From assembly GCF_009870125.1 (NCBI RefSeq), contig NC_046683.1:53273869-53337868 (forward strand): DNA of 64,000 nucleotides, given 5' to 3'. This DNA comes from Drosophila pseudoobscura (lineage: Eukaryota; Arthropoda; Insecta; Diptera; Drosophilidae). Below, one piece after another: positions 53,445 to 62,296 of this stretch. Numbering within the stretch: position 1 is the first letter of the stretch; each line of letters opens with the position of its first letter. The notes beneath the pieces are model-generated. The model was not told where the DNA came from and ran no database searches. It saw nothing but the letters and a program-made list of their open reading frames with translations. The position numbers and the translations under genes were made by a program.

Positions 53445-55385
53445 TTAGGTTTTGTTGAAGTAGGACTGGTAGACAATGCCCAGCGAGGAAGTCGCAAAGA
53501 GAGTGAAGTAGCTCCACCAGGTAGCGAAGCCCAGAAATCCCTTGTAGACCTCCGTGGAGAACACCTGGGATAAACAGAGAATACATTTTCAAATTGAACA
53601 AACTCGCGTCATCTGGGGGCTCTTACATTTTTAAGGCTACTGAACGATGCCTGCAGCGACTGCGCCGACTCCATAATGTTGAAGTCTCCCTCTTCAATGG
53701 TAGTACCGCCGGATACGGCCGTCTCCACGTCGCCGGCAGCGCACTCGTGCTGCAGCACGACAGCCTCATTGAAGACGCCTGCCCAGCTGAAGCCGCCCAG
53801 GCTTTTGTACATCAGCGTCAGGTAGAGGCACAGAATGAGCGGGGCAGCGAATTGCAGGGTCACAACGCAGAGATAGTAGAAAATAGAGGAGATCTGTGGG
53901 GAGAGCAGCGGTTAAGCAATTCAGAGTGAAATTTCAGCCCATGCACACCTTCTGTTTGAACTCCACATTGGTGATGCGACCGGCCTCCTTGCGCAGATCC
54001 AGTATTTTATCATAGGCCAGGTTCAGGTACGATTGCAGATAGATGGGCATCAGGGCGAAGCGCATGACCACCACAAAGACGACCAGCAGCAAGCGCAGCG
54101 TTTCAAAGGCATGCGGCGTCAGTCTAAAACAAGAAAGAAGCATTGTAGGAGTTGGGGGGTGAAAAGAAAATGATCCGCAAGCTTACAGTGGCTGTTGCAT
54201 GCCCTGAAAGACGCGCACTGTTAAATAGTCACGGCTAATAGGCCTGATCCACAAAATGACCAAAATAAACGGTAGCACGAAGCTGAGATTCAGCAGGACT
54301 TGCATCACGCGATTGCCGCTGCAGTATTTCAGCGAGTCCCAGTGCATCTTGGCCATGCGCAGGCCGGGGAAGGTGAACAGCGAGCCGAGCACACCGCAGC
54401 TCAGAGCGAGAAAGAACTTGACCACAATTTTTGAGGCCGGACCACTGGAAATACAAAGGGCTTTAGGCCGCTGACCATGTTAAAGCTTTGCTTCTACTCA
54501 CGATGAGGGTAGACCCTGCTCGGTGAGAAATTTCGAGGCGCTGGCATTGAAACTGGTGTAGGCGTCCTCCAGTCCTGTCTCCAGAATGCGCTCGTCGATG
54601 ATCAGCACGATCATGGCGATCAGCAGATAGACCAGACAGGCCACAATAACCATGGATCGCTCGCCAATGGATTCCTCGCTTTGGAAGTACAGCACTGTAA
54701 GAGAGGACAGCAGCTTGAGGGCAAAGAAGATGACTAGCAGGCACCAGACCATGCTTAGGTTGATCTCCTGCTTCAGGGGAAAGTAGAAGTGGAAGAGCTG
54801 CCCGGGAGAGAGCACGAGCGCAGATAAAATGGGTAAATATCAATATTTGAACATTTCAAACCCACCTCGGAGATCACGTACACAATGCCGGCGTAGATAC
54901 TGAAGTCCAGCAGCCATTGGTACTCGGTGAAGTAGCGCAGGTGAACCACGTCCTGCTCTAGCACCGGCAACGTCTCCAGGTCCACCTCAATGCTGCGCGG
55001 TATGTGGAACTGCCCGGAGACTCCATTCTGCTGCTTGTGTTTGCCCTTAGCCGGTTTCTCCTTGGGCACACCGCCCTTGGAGCGCAGCTCATCGTCCGTT
55101 GGGTGCAGATAGCGATAGAGGCCGGTGCGACAGAGTATCCACTTGGCGAAGGAGTAGTGGGGACTCAGTTTCTGTATCACGCTGACCATTACCAGCGTGA
55201 TCACCAGTTGGGCGCCCAGCACAGCCTGCAATGGACGGGGAGGACGAGTCTAATTAGAAACGTGCGCAGCTATTTTTGGGTTCTCCATTCTATTTTTGGT
55301 CAATTATTACGACCAGCACTTCATTTTTCCGGGCAAGCCGGGCAGATTTTCTTTCATCATCACCGCTCTTTTTTCAGCTTACCAT
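53445..55385 (-). CDS. emei: TMEM161-family multi-pass membrane protein (emei)
   Basis: Conserved integral membrane protein; the mammalian homologues TMEM161A/B affect cell excitability and stress responses. Seven coding exons, right to left: 55385-55383, 55225-54866, 54797-54502, 54444-54187, 54123-53949, 53893-53627 and 53564-53445, giving 492 residues with frame kept at all joins. The first coding exon holds only the ATG. The junction M|AVLGAQLVITLVMVSV matches the TMEM161 opening MAVxGxQLV. Eight or so hydrophobic segments are visible, including VWCLLVIFFALKLLSSLTVL and VLLNLSFVLPFILVILWI. HPTDDELR near residue 40 is typical of the family. The symbol emei is from memory of the D. melanogaster TMEM161 gene. 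The gene shares a short divergent promoter with the 55873 gene. Confidence 0.9.
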
Positions 55386-55523
55386 CGCTTTCCGTTGTCT
55401 TTACGGTGTAAAACTTTCTGAAGTTGTGGATAGTGTTAATTTACAGCGTTAATTAATTCATTATTTTTAATTAAAAACGGAAATCTCGAAAAATGTTCGT
55501 CGAAATTTTCTTTTTTGGGTTGG

Positions 55524-55533
55524 CAGTGTGACC
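55524..55533 (-). promoter_or_regulatory. core-promoter motif 1 (GGTCACACTG) of emei
   Basis: The minus strand reads GGTCACACTG, an exact match to the fly motif 1 consensus YGGTCACACTR, 139 nt upstream of the emei ATG. Confidence 0.65.
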
Positions 55534-55723
55534 AGATTGGCTAATCCCATAAATAACTATACAACGTATCGAGTTTATGAGTATCGAGCGCGGTCATTTC
55601 AAATTAAATTAGGGCTGTTGGAAAAATTAATATTTGAGCTCAATATCTGAATTTTATTTCGAATATCACAATTGATTTCGATACCAATGCAATAGTCGAG
55701 GATGTCCGATGACACTTTTACAC

Positions 55724-55741
55724 GATCGATAACATCGATAG
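55724..55741. promoter_or_regulatory. double DRE-like element, unit 1
   Basis: GATCGATAACATCGATAG holds two overlapping ATCGATA cores about 130 nt upstream of the 55873 ATG. It may serve both emei and the plus-strand gene. Confidence 0.5.
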
Positions 55742-55872
55742 AATCCAGCGTCTTTCAAGACTGCCACCCATTTACAACAACAAGGCTCTATCTAATCAAT
55801 CTAGCAATCATTCCATCACTCATTCGTTTAATCAGTATATCCAAATTTACGTATTAAAAACATCTGTTACAA

Positions 55873-56481
55873 ATGGCGAAAGAAACCCAAGTAAAGATCT
55901 GGGATCTCGGCAAATGGGACTCGCGGGCAATCGGGAAATACAACACCATACCGCGCATACAGAAGGAGCTGCGCCGTGGAAACTGGGCCTACATCTGTCA
56001 ACATCCAGAGGTGCAGAGCGGTCTGCCGACTTTTCACTTATCCCGAATAACCGATGACTTCCTATATCCAATATCCCTTTTCCCAGATTCGCGCCATCGT
56101 TCGGGTCATCCTGCAGCAGGCGATCAATGCGAAATCCCAACCTGAGAACATCCGTAAGTTTGTGGCCGAGTTCTTTAATTGCTGTCGCACTCCGCTGCTG
56201 GTGCCAATGGTGGGTTGTCTGCGTCTCAGCCCTAAAGTGGCTCCCGAAAACCCCACTGACCAATGCCACCACAGATAAATACCCAACTGAAATACGTCAA
56301 GGAGCAGCTAGCGCTTGGGCGCTGGAGTGCTTTCGATGCGGAGACGCTCTTCATGGAGACCTGCTCCACGCACTCGCTGCTGTCAGCTGCCTCCGAGGAC
56401 AGCAATGTCCCCCCCATTCTAGCCTACGCGCTCGTCTTCAAGAAGCCCGATGAGTGTGGCATTGAGAAGCCGCCATTCTAG
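55873..56481 (+). CDS. uncharacterised 155-residue protein, RIIa-like segment, copy 1
   Basis: Exons 55873-56010, 56087-56209 and 56275-56481, all phase 0 with GT-AG introns of 76 and 65 nt, giving 155 residues. It begins MAKETQVKIWDLGKWD. The middle (IRAIVRVILQQAINAK, then PENIRKFVAEFF) resembles the RIIa dimerisation/docking fold of PKA-RII and sperm-flagellar proteins, where the pattern is N-I-x-x-F-x-A-x-F-F. That suggests, but does not prove, anchoring or axonemal work. The C-terminal third (LKYVKEQLALGRWSAFDAE) is not recognised. It is divergent from emei and has a second, almost identical copy at 61426. Intron sequences are conserved between copies, so duplication was at the DNA level, not through mRNA. 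Confidence 0.85.
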
Positions 56482-56520
56482 GACTCTAGGACTCTAGGAC
56501 ACTAGGACTCTAGGACTCGG
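56481..56520. repeat. (GGACTCTA)n 8-bp repeat, unit 1
   Basis: Five degenerate copies directly after the stop codon of the 55873 gene; the equivalent in unit 2 has six. The stop TAG itself comes from this repeat word. Confidence 0.9.
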
Positions 56521-56735
56521 GGCGGCTCTATGTTGACAATTTCTTCACTTGCGGCCAGCATTTATCTATCTATTGCTACAATAATACAGACTTCCAGAGC
56601 AATACGATCAGAGCAGCTCTCAATTACATAGAACCAGTGGGTATAATGTATGACCCCTGTATGAGTGGACCAAAATTCGCATTAGTAAACATTTATTGGC
56701 TTTCTTCGTGAGTAATTACGAGTATTTATGGGTTT

Positions 56736-57302
56736 TTACACCCAGGAGAACCTTCGGCCCAAGCGCACTCTGCGACGCTCATGAACACGTACACGCCTCA
56801 CGTCCCCACCGTTTCCACCTTCACGCCTAAGTCTCCTGTTCCTCCTGTTCCTCCTGTTACCCCCGCCGCCTCTCTCTCTACGGATAATCACTATACGCCT
56901 GCGATGGATGCGGCGATGGTGCTTCTTGGTAGTCGCCTCTTCTGTTGTGGTTGTGGCTTCTGTTGTTGTGGTGGTCGTAGCTGGCGAAGTGTCGGAGGAC
57001 GAGCTGCTGGCAGGAGTGCCGGAGGGTGAGCTGCTGGCAGGAGTGCCGGAGGGTGAGCTGCTGGCAGGAGTGCCGGAGGGCGAGCTGCTGGTAGGCGTGC
57101 CGGAGGGCGAGCTGCTGGTAGGCGTGCCGCCTGGCGAGGTGCTGGTAGGCGTGCCGGAGGACGAGCCGGTGGCAGGAGTGCCGGAGGGCGAGGTGCTGGT
57201 AGGAGTGCCGGAGGACGAGCCGGTGGCAGGCGGTGTTAACTGGGAAGACAGCACCATGAGTGCAGCCAGGATGGCTAGAAAGAGCGCTCTAATTGGACGC
57301 AT
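56736..57302 (-). CDS. secreted mucin-like protein with Arg-rich tail, type A, copy 1
   Basis: Single-exon gene of 188 residues. Residues 1-22 form a signal peptide (MRPIRALFLAILAALMVLSS). Residues 23-105 are a Ser/Thr/Pro domain built on a 9-residue repeat (GTPASSSPS and variants), suited to dense O-glycosylation. A Thr-rich linker (to about 125) follows. Residues 126-188 are very basic: TTKKHHRRIHRRRIVIIRR, then Gly/Asn/Arg repeats, ending LGRRFSWV. There are no cysteines, so it is not a classical Sgs3-type glue protein, though the plan is similar. A TATA box (57370-57364) lies about 62 nt upstream of the ATG with a short leader, typical of abundantly expressed secretory genes. The tail start (TTKKH, VIIxR) is shared with the type B gene at 58370, so the two are paralogues. 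Function unknown. Confidence 0.88.
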   Translation of the reverse strand: MRPIRALFLAILAALMVLSSQLTPPATGSSSGTPTSTSPSGTPATGSSSGTPTSTSPGGTPTSSSPSGTPTSSSPSGTPASSSPSGTPASSSPSGTPASSSSSDTSPATTTTTTEATTTTEEATTKKHHRRIHRRRIVIIRRERGGGGNRRNRRNRRLRREGGNGGDVRRVRVHERRRVRLGRRFSWV

Positions 57303-58369
57303 CGTGACTTTTCTTTGTACTAACTATTAGCTGACTGTATCTTCCAGTCGATAAAGTATGGTTTTTTATAGGTCGCCCATTTATAGGCACTCGTTCAAAT
57401 CTCAATTTCCATTGTTCTCGGCGATTTTTAAATCAAACGATTATGGCAATAATTCAATGGAAAGTTTTAGATAACTGGAGACCACACTCGCTTCTGTGTA
57501 CATATTTGCATATACCCACATACTCGTATGTACATACATATGCCCATATGTCTGAAGCGTGACAATATTCTATTTATAAAAAAAAGTATCAGTATTCACT
57601 GATAACATTGTATAGGGCTAATTTGGGTACCTTAGGAGCTGAATGTACGAGTACAGTGGCGAGCAAACACTCTGGCTAACGCTGTCTGGGCCAACAGAAG
57701 AAATCGTGTCAATATTTGGAGTCCCGAAAACAGAATTTCTAAATAAGCATGGCTCGATAAAAAGTACGAGTTTGATCCGAGAACATTGGGCTTTTCTGAA
57801 GTAGTTTTTTATATTACAAGCACTTCAGCTTTCTACTCTGATGGTGACAGTCTTTAAACTGCGGCTTAAAGCTATAGCTTATAGGCTTTGATCATTAATG
57901 AGGGTCCTTCTTTGACAATCTTGGCTTTCTACGAGTATGTGGACCATGTTAATTGTAGAGCTTCGATAAGTGGCACTGCAGCAGTTAGGAATAGGAACCG
58001 GAACAACAGTAACCACTCATCATTCGGAGAATCATAGACCATAGACACCTGATTTGCATCCCTTTGGGAGGAATATGAAGTATATTTAGTATATTTAGAT
58101 CCTTGGCTGTTCCACGATCATTTCACTGTGCCGGCTAGATGTATCCAATGCCCATCTCTGGATGTACTACTCCTTCAACTACTTTTTGTATTAGCATTGG
58201 ATCCTTTCAGAGGTGAAGAATAAGAAACTGGTACTGGAAACTGGAAGGTGGTAACTTTCCTGCTTTACAGATGTACAATCAAAATACTTGAAAAATGCAG
58301 GTTTTATTATATGTATATTGGAGATAATGGCCATAGGGTCATAGGGTCATAGGGTCATAGGGGATCGGG
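57303..58369. other. spacer between mucin-like genes, unit 1
   Basis: Type A promoter at the left, then about 950 nt of AT-rich DNA with a TACATACATATG repeat (about 57490-57550). A small TATATTTAG duplication near 58081 differs from copy 2. Three ATAGGGTC repeats lie at about 58333-58360, next to the 3' end of the type B gene. No coding sequence seen. Confidence 0.6.
57364..57370 (-). promoter_or_regulatory. TATA box of mucin-like type A, copy 1
   Basis: Minus strand CCTATAAAAAACC. A second TATAAAT lies just upstream at about 57381-57387. A GTCAGCT initiator-like site is about 35 nt downstream. Confidence 0.6.
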
Positions 58370-58738
58370 TTAGATTCGGCGGACAGTCCTGCGGACACGG
58401 ACCACCTCACGACGCCGGTGGACGCCATTGGTTGAGCCTTCCGTCGCCCTTCGACGGACTCCGCCACGGCGGACTATGATCCGTTTGATAATGACACGGC
58501 GGCGGCGGTGCTTCTTGGTGGTGGCTGCGGTTGTGGTCGTGGCCGAGGCATCTGTTGTGGTTGTGGCTGAGGCATCTGTGGTGGTGGTTGCCGAAGCAGA
58601 GGTGGTTGTGGTGGCCGCCGTTGTTGTTGTTGTTGCCGATGCGGATGCCGTTGTTGTTGTGGACCCGGTGGCCGAGACCTGGCTGCACAGGACGAGCATG
58701 GCCAGGAAGGCCAGAGAAAGAGCGATAACGGAGCGCAT
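58370..58738 (-). CDS. secreted mucin-like protein with Arg-rich tail, type B, copy 1
   Basis: Single-exon gene of 122 residues. The start at 58738 was chosen because it begins the signal peptide (MRSVIALSLAFLAMLVLCS). A longer in-frame start at 58828 would lie upstream of the TATA box. Residues 24-72 are Thr-rich with a 7-8 residue repeat (DASATTTT, SASATTTT). Residues 73-122 are basic (TTKKHRRRRVIIKRIIVRR), ending VRRTVRRI. The architecture and tail start match type A. The strong TATA box at 58808-58801 is 63 nt upstream. There are no cysteines after the signal peptide. It is probably a secreted, O-glycosylated polycation of unknown role, perhaps salivary or peritrophic, which is inference. 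A second copy runs off the right edge of the window. Confidence 0.86.
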   Translation of the reverse strand: MRSVIALSLAFLAMLVLCSQVSATGSTTTTASASATTTTTAATTTTSASATTTTDASATTTTDASATTTTAATTKKHRRRRVIIKRIIVRRGGVRRRATEGSTNGVHRRREVVRVRRTVRRI

Positions 58739-59641
58739 TGTAAGTGTGTGGACTCGTTTGGACCGCTTGGAACTGTTGGTGGCAGTGGCTCCAGAATGGA
58801 TATTTATAGCATCCAGCATCCACTCCACTCATCCACAGATGTGTCTCCAAGAACTCCCCTCCATTCCGTTCATTCCCTTTCACAAGATCACTTTACGATT
58901 ACAGTACCTATTGTGGTATTGTTTTTTCAGTTTGTTCCTGATCGACGTAAGTGAAATTTTGGGGAAAACCAATTAACATGGCACGAGACAGGGGACCACA
59001 CCAGGTGGGGTTTAATTGGCATACTTTTTGGGTAGCTCTAGCTATTCTTCTCTTATACTATACGTTCCCCTTCCAATATCTTCCCCTTCGAAGCTTGCAG
59101 AACGATAAAATAGCAGAATAAAGTGGGGAAATGCTGCAGCTAAGAAAGTCCGAACAGCACCCAAAAAGTATGCTAAGGCATCAGATCCACAAGCCAAGCT
59201 CCGTCTCACGCAATGATTTCGATTATCTCGATCAGAACGTTACTGCAGGAGATGTGTATATACTGTGGGAAATCAGCTTACCAGCTTAAAAAACTCCTAT
59301 CCTATAGACGGAGGGGAGCATTCTTCATGGGGAGACAAAAATTACTACTGGTACTTTATCTGTGGAAATCCGCTAAAGAGTGCTTGTAACGGAAGTACCA
59401 GAAATGACAGAAATGCCAGAACTTTGGAAACGGCAAATTTATTCTGGTTTAGTGGTTTCCAGAACACGATTCAATTGCTCTTTCGTTCTTTATTTTCAAC
59501 TTATTCATATACCAGTTCTGGTATCTGTTTTTGTGAGATAGCTCTGCGGACGCCGCACGGCTTTGTCAATACACGTGTTCTCAGCGGTTAAACAATGAAT
59601 TAGAAAATAGGAGTTTTTGTGCTTTTATGATCCGATGATGA
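58739..59641. other. spacer between type B and the mucin-like relic
   Basis: Type B promoter at the left, then AT-rich DNA. No convincing coding sequence or signal peptide. No partner for this stretch is in the window because copy 2 is cut off. Confidence 0.55.
58801..58808 (-). promoter_or_regulatory. TATA box of mucin-like type B, copy 1
   Basis: Minus strand CTATAAATATCC, 63 nt upstream of the ATG at 58738. An AACAGTTCC initiator-like site is about 30 nt downstream. Confidence 0.65.
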
Positions 59642-59973
59642 TGTGAAGGTTGGCATCCCATTACGGAAGCAGCCTCCACTACGGAGACGGCAACCGAGAC
59701 CACGGAAGCAGTAACCACGACCGTGGCAGCCTCGACCACATCTGCATCGGCCTCTGCATCTACCAGACGACCCCACCGTCACCATGAGGTGGGGAGGGAG
59801 GTGTACGCAGGCGCGGCGGCGGACGAGGAGAGGACCGGCAGCGTGGTGGGCGCGGTGGCGGACGCTCCAATGGAGGCAATGCCCGCTCTCGTGGTAGCGG
59901 TGGTCGCTCCAATGGACGCTCCAGCAGTCGTGGATCTAACGCAAGGCGTAGCCAGAGATCCAATCGCGGTTAA
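59642..59973 (+). pseudogene. broken mucin-like/Arg-rich relic on the plus strand
   Basis: Frame A (59642-59790) reads a Thr/Ala-rich segment (TEAASTTETATETTEA, then STTSASASASTRRPHRHH), like the end of the mucin-like domain plus the start of the basic tail. The rest of the tail continues in another frame (GGVRRRGGGRGEDRQRGGRG and on, ending QRSNRG and TAA at 59971-59973). In that frame a TGA lies at 59785-59787, so the halves cannot be read together: one small indel separates them. Frame A opens just after a TGA at 59639, with no ATG and no signal peptide. The composition is that of types A and B, in opposite orientation. It could instead be a 3' exon with an unrecognised upstream exon plus a sequencing error, which is less likely. 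Confidence 0.6.
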
Positions 59974-60520
59974 GTGATCCGAAAACATGTCCAGCAGTAT
60001 TCCCTGCTTTCACCATGAGCTCAGTAAAAGACAATTGCACTACGGATTTTTTTATTTGATTCACATTATTTTATGAGGGTTAAGCCATGAAGAGGGGATT
60101 AAGAAGGGATTGCCTTAGATGCCCATTGAGTGGCACCACATGCCACGACCAGATCGACCGCCCAATAGTCGAAATATTGTGTGTAACCATGTAACCTATA
60201 CAATATGTTGTTTGGGGAATTATACGTAAGCGCCAGATTCGGTATCAGAGCCGATGACTGGCGAATGCTCTGTCTCTCTCTGTCTTATGTATCGCTTCTC
60301 GTGAAGGGACGAATTGATTTGTTGGTTAATGTGGCGATACCCCTCGCCAGTCTTCGCGATTTATCTCCATTTTGCTTGAAATTATCGGGAGAGATGGAAA
60401 AAACATAGAGAGAAATAGAGGAACCACGACCGCTAAGAACATCTGTTCTAATGTTAATTGTTTATCCCCCTTCCATTCGAGTTTTATAAGCTTTTTTTAT
60501 TTATTTATTTATTTGCTACA

Positions 60521-60552
<32 letters not shown>

Positions 60553-61124
60553 CGACACCAGCTGTGTTTCTGTCTCGCTTCTCTCTGACGGGGGGCGCGC
60601 ACTGCACGATAATGAGAGTGAGGGAGGGAGGGACAGAGACAGAGACAGAGAGAGAGAGCATTAGTGAGCATTAGTGAGCGTGGAATAATGTTCCGATCTG
60701 ATCCAGATTCGGCAATCTGTTAGATATGGTCATATCTTCAACGTTTTGGATGCCAGAGATTTTCTCCCTTTATTGGTCGGAGGGGACGTGGCAATCACAG
60801 AAATTTCGCTTCTGTAGCTCGTATATTCTAGGCGTTAAACATGACGGGGGGAGAGACAGAAATGGCTATTCGACTCGGCTATTGGGGTTGATCAAGCATA
60901 TACGATCCGTTCTTATTCCGGATTGGCAGAGGAAGACTTTATTTCTAAACGGCTCCGAGCCAAGACATACTGTTTAGAGTCCATACGGCAGGAAACCCAA
61001 TAGTCAGCCAACTCATATCTCCCATTCGTTACAATATAGTTACAAATAGGGAAAATAGGGCCTGATCAGCGAACGACCTACTTTCCCAGGGCCGTGGAAG
61101 TCCAGACTGCTGATCGATATAAAA
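59974..61124. other. spacer up to unit 2
   Basis: AT-rich with TTTA repeats (about 60500-60512), a TC run (60524-60552) and a GAGA-rich block (60612-60658). No coding sequence recognised. Confidence 0.6.
60524..60552. repeat. (TC)n microsatellite
   Basis: About 14 TC units. Confidence 0.93.
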
Positions 61125-61276
61125 ATAAATACCTAAAAATCGTATCAAGTATCATGAGTATTTTTCGAGCGCGGGTAGCTCATATTTGATTGGGGTTGTT
61201 CGAAAAACTTATCTTTGAACTCGATTTCTAAATAGAGAATGATATTTCGAATATATTTCATTTCGATACCAATGCC

Positions 61277-61294
61277 GATCGATAACATCGATAG
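61277..61294. promoter_or_regulatory. double DRE-like element, unit 2
   Basis: Same GATCGATAACATCGATAG as at 55724-55741; it marks where the near-identity begins. Confidence 0.5.
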
Positions 61295-61425
61295 AATCCA
61301 GCGTCTTTCAAGACTGCCACCCATTTACAACAACAAGGCTCTATCTAATCAATCTAGAAATCATTCCATCACTCATTCGTTCAATCAGTATATCCAAATT
61401 TACGTATTAAAAACATCTGTTACAA

Positions 61426-62034
61426 ATGGCGAAAGAAACCCAAGTAAAGATCTGGGATCTCGGCAAATGGGACTCGCGGGCAATCGGGAAATACAACACC
61501 ATACCGCGCATACAGAAGGAGCTGCGCCGTGGAAACTGGGCCTACATCTGTCAACATCCAGAGGTGCAGAGCGGTCTGCCGACTTTTCACTTATCCCGAA
61601 TAACCGATGACTTCCTATATCCAATATCCCTTTTCCCAGATTCGCGCCATCGTCCGGGTAATCCTGCAGCAGGCGATCAATGCGAAATCCCAACCTGAGA
61701 ACATCCGTAAGTTTGTGGCCGAGTTCTTTAATTGCTGTCGCACTCCGCTGCTGGTGCCAATGGTGGGTTGTCTGCGTCTCAGCCCTAAAGTGGCTCCCGA
61801 AAACCCCACTGACCAATGCCACCACAGATAAATACCCAAATGAAATACGTCAAGGAGCAGCTAGCGCTTGGGCGCTGGAGTGCTTTCGATGCGGAGACGC
61901 TCTTCATGGAGACCTGCTCCACGCACTCGCTGCTGTCAGCTGCCTCCGAGGACAGCAATGTCCCCCCCATTCTAGCCTACGCGCTCGTCTTCAAGAAGCC
62001 CGATGAGTGTGGCATTGAGAAGCCGCCATTCTAG
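61426..62034 (+). CDS. uncharacterised 155-residue protein, RIIa-like segment, copy 2
   Basis: Exons 61426-61563, 61640-61762 and 61828-62034, at a constant 5553-nt offset from copy 1, 155 residues. One amino-acid change is visible: the third exon starts INTQMKYV instead of INTQLKYV. Two silent changes lie in the second exon. Splice sites are intact, so the copy looks functional, but the region upstream of the DRE pair is diverged and lacks the emei motif 1. Its expression may therefore differ. Confidence 0.83.
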
Positions 62035-62081
62035 GACTCTAGGACTCTAGGACTCTAGGACACTAGGACTCTAGGACTCGG
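62034..62081. repeat. (GGACTCTA)n 8-bp repeat, unit 2
   Basis: Six copies, one more than unit 1. Confidence 0.9.
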
Positions 62082-62296
62082 GGCGGCTCTATGTTGACAA
62101 TTTCTTCACTTGCGGCCAGCATTTATCTATCTATTGCTACAATAATACAGACTTCCAGAGCAATACGATCAGAGCAGCTCTCAATTACATAGAACCAGTG
62201 GGTATAATGTATGACCCCTGTATGAGTGGACCAAAATTCGCATTAGTAAACATTTATTGGCTTTCTTCGTGAGTAATTACGAGTATTTATGGGTTT

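Larger units (their letters stand above)
55545..58454. repeat. tandem duplication, unit 1 (part with a visible partner)
   Basis: 55735-58454 aligns almost base for base with 61288-64000. The offset starts at 5553, becomes 5561 after an 8-bp GGACTCTA unit gain in copy 2, 5554 after a 7-bp loss near 58090, and 5546 after loss of one 8-bp ATAGGGTC unit. The upstream part, 55545-55735, is recognisably homologous to 61125-61288 but clearly diverged. The full period is about 5.55 kb, so unit 1 probably runs to about 61.1 kb. Confidence 0.95.

Noticed and set aside
56990-57230. Regular 27-bp repeats that look array-like
   Set aside because: They encode protein repeats without unique spacers, in a eukaryote; not a CRISPR array.
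56908-57330. 140-codon Val/Gly/Glu repeat frame on the plus strand, repeated at 62469-62891
   Set aside because: Mirror of the 27-bp repeats of mucin-like type A. The minus frame has a signal peptide and a TATA box; the plus frame has neither.
58739-58828. 30-codon N-terminal extension of mucin-like type B
   Set aside because: It would start upstream of the TATA box and bury the signal peptide.
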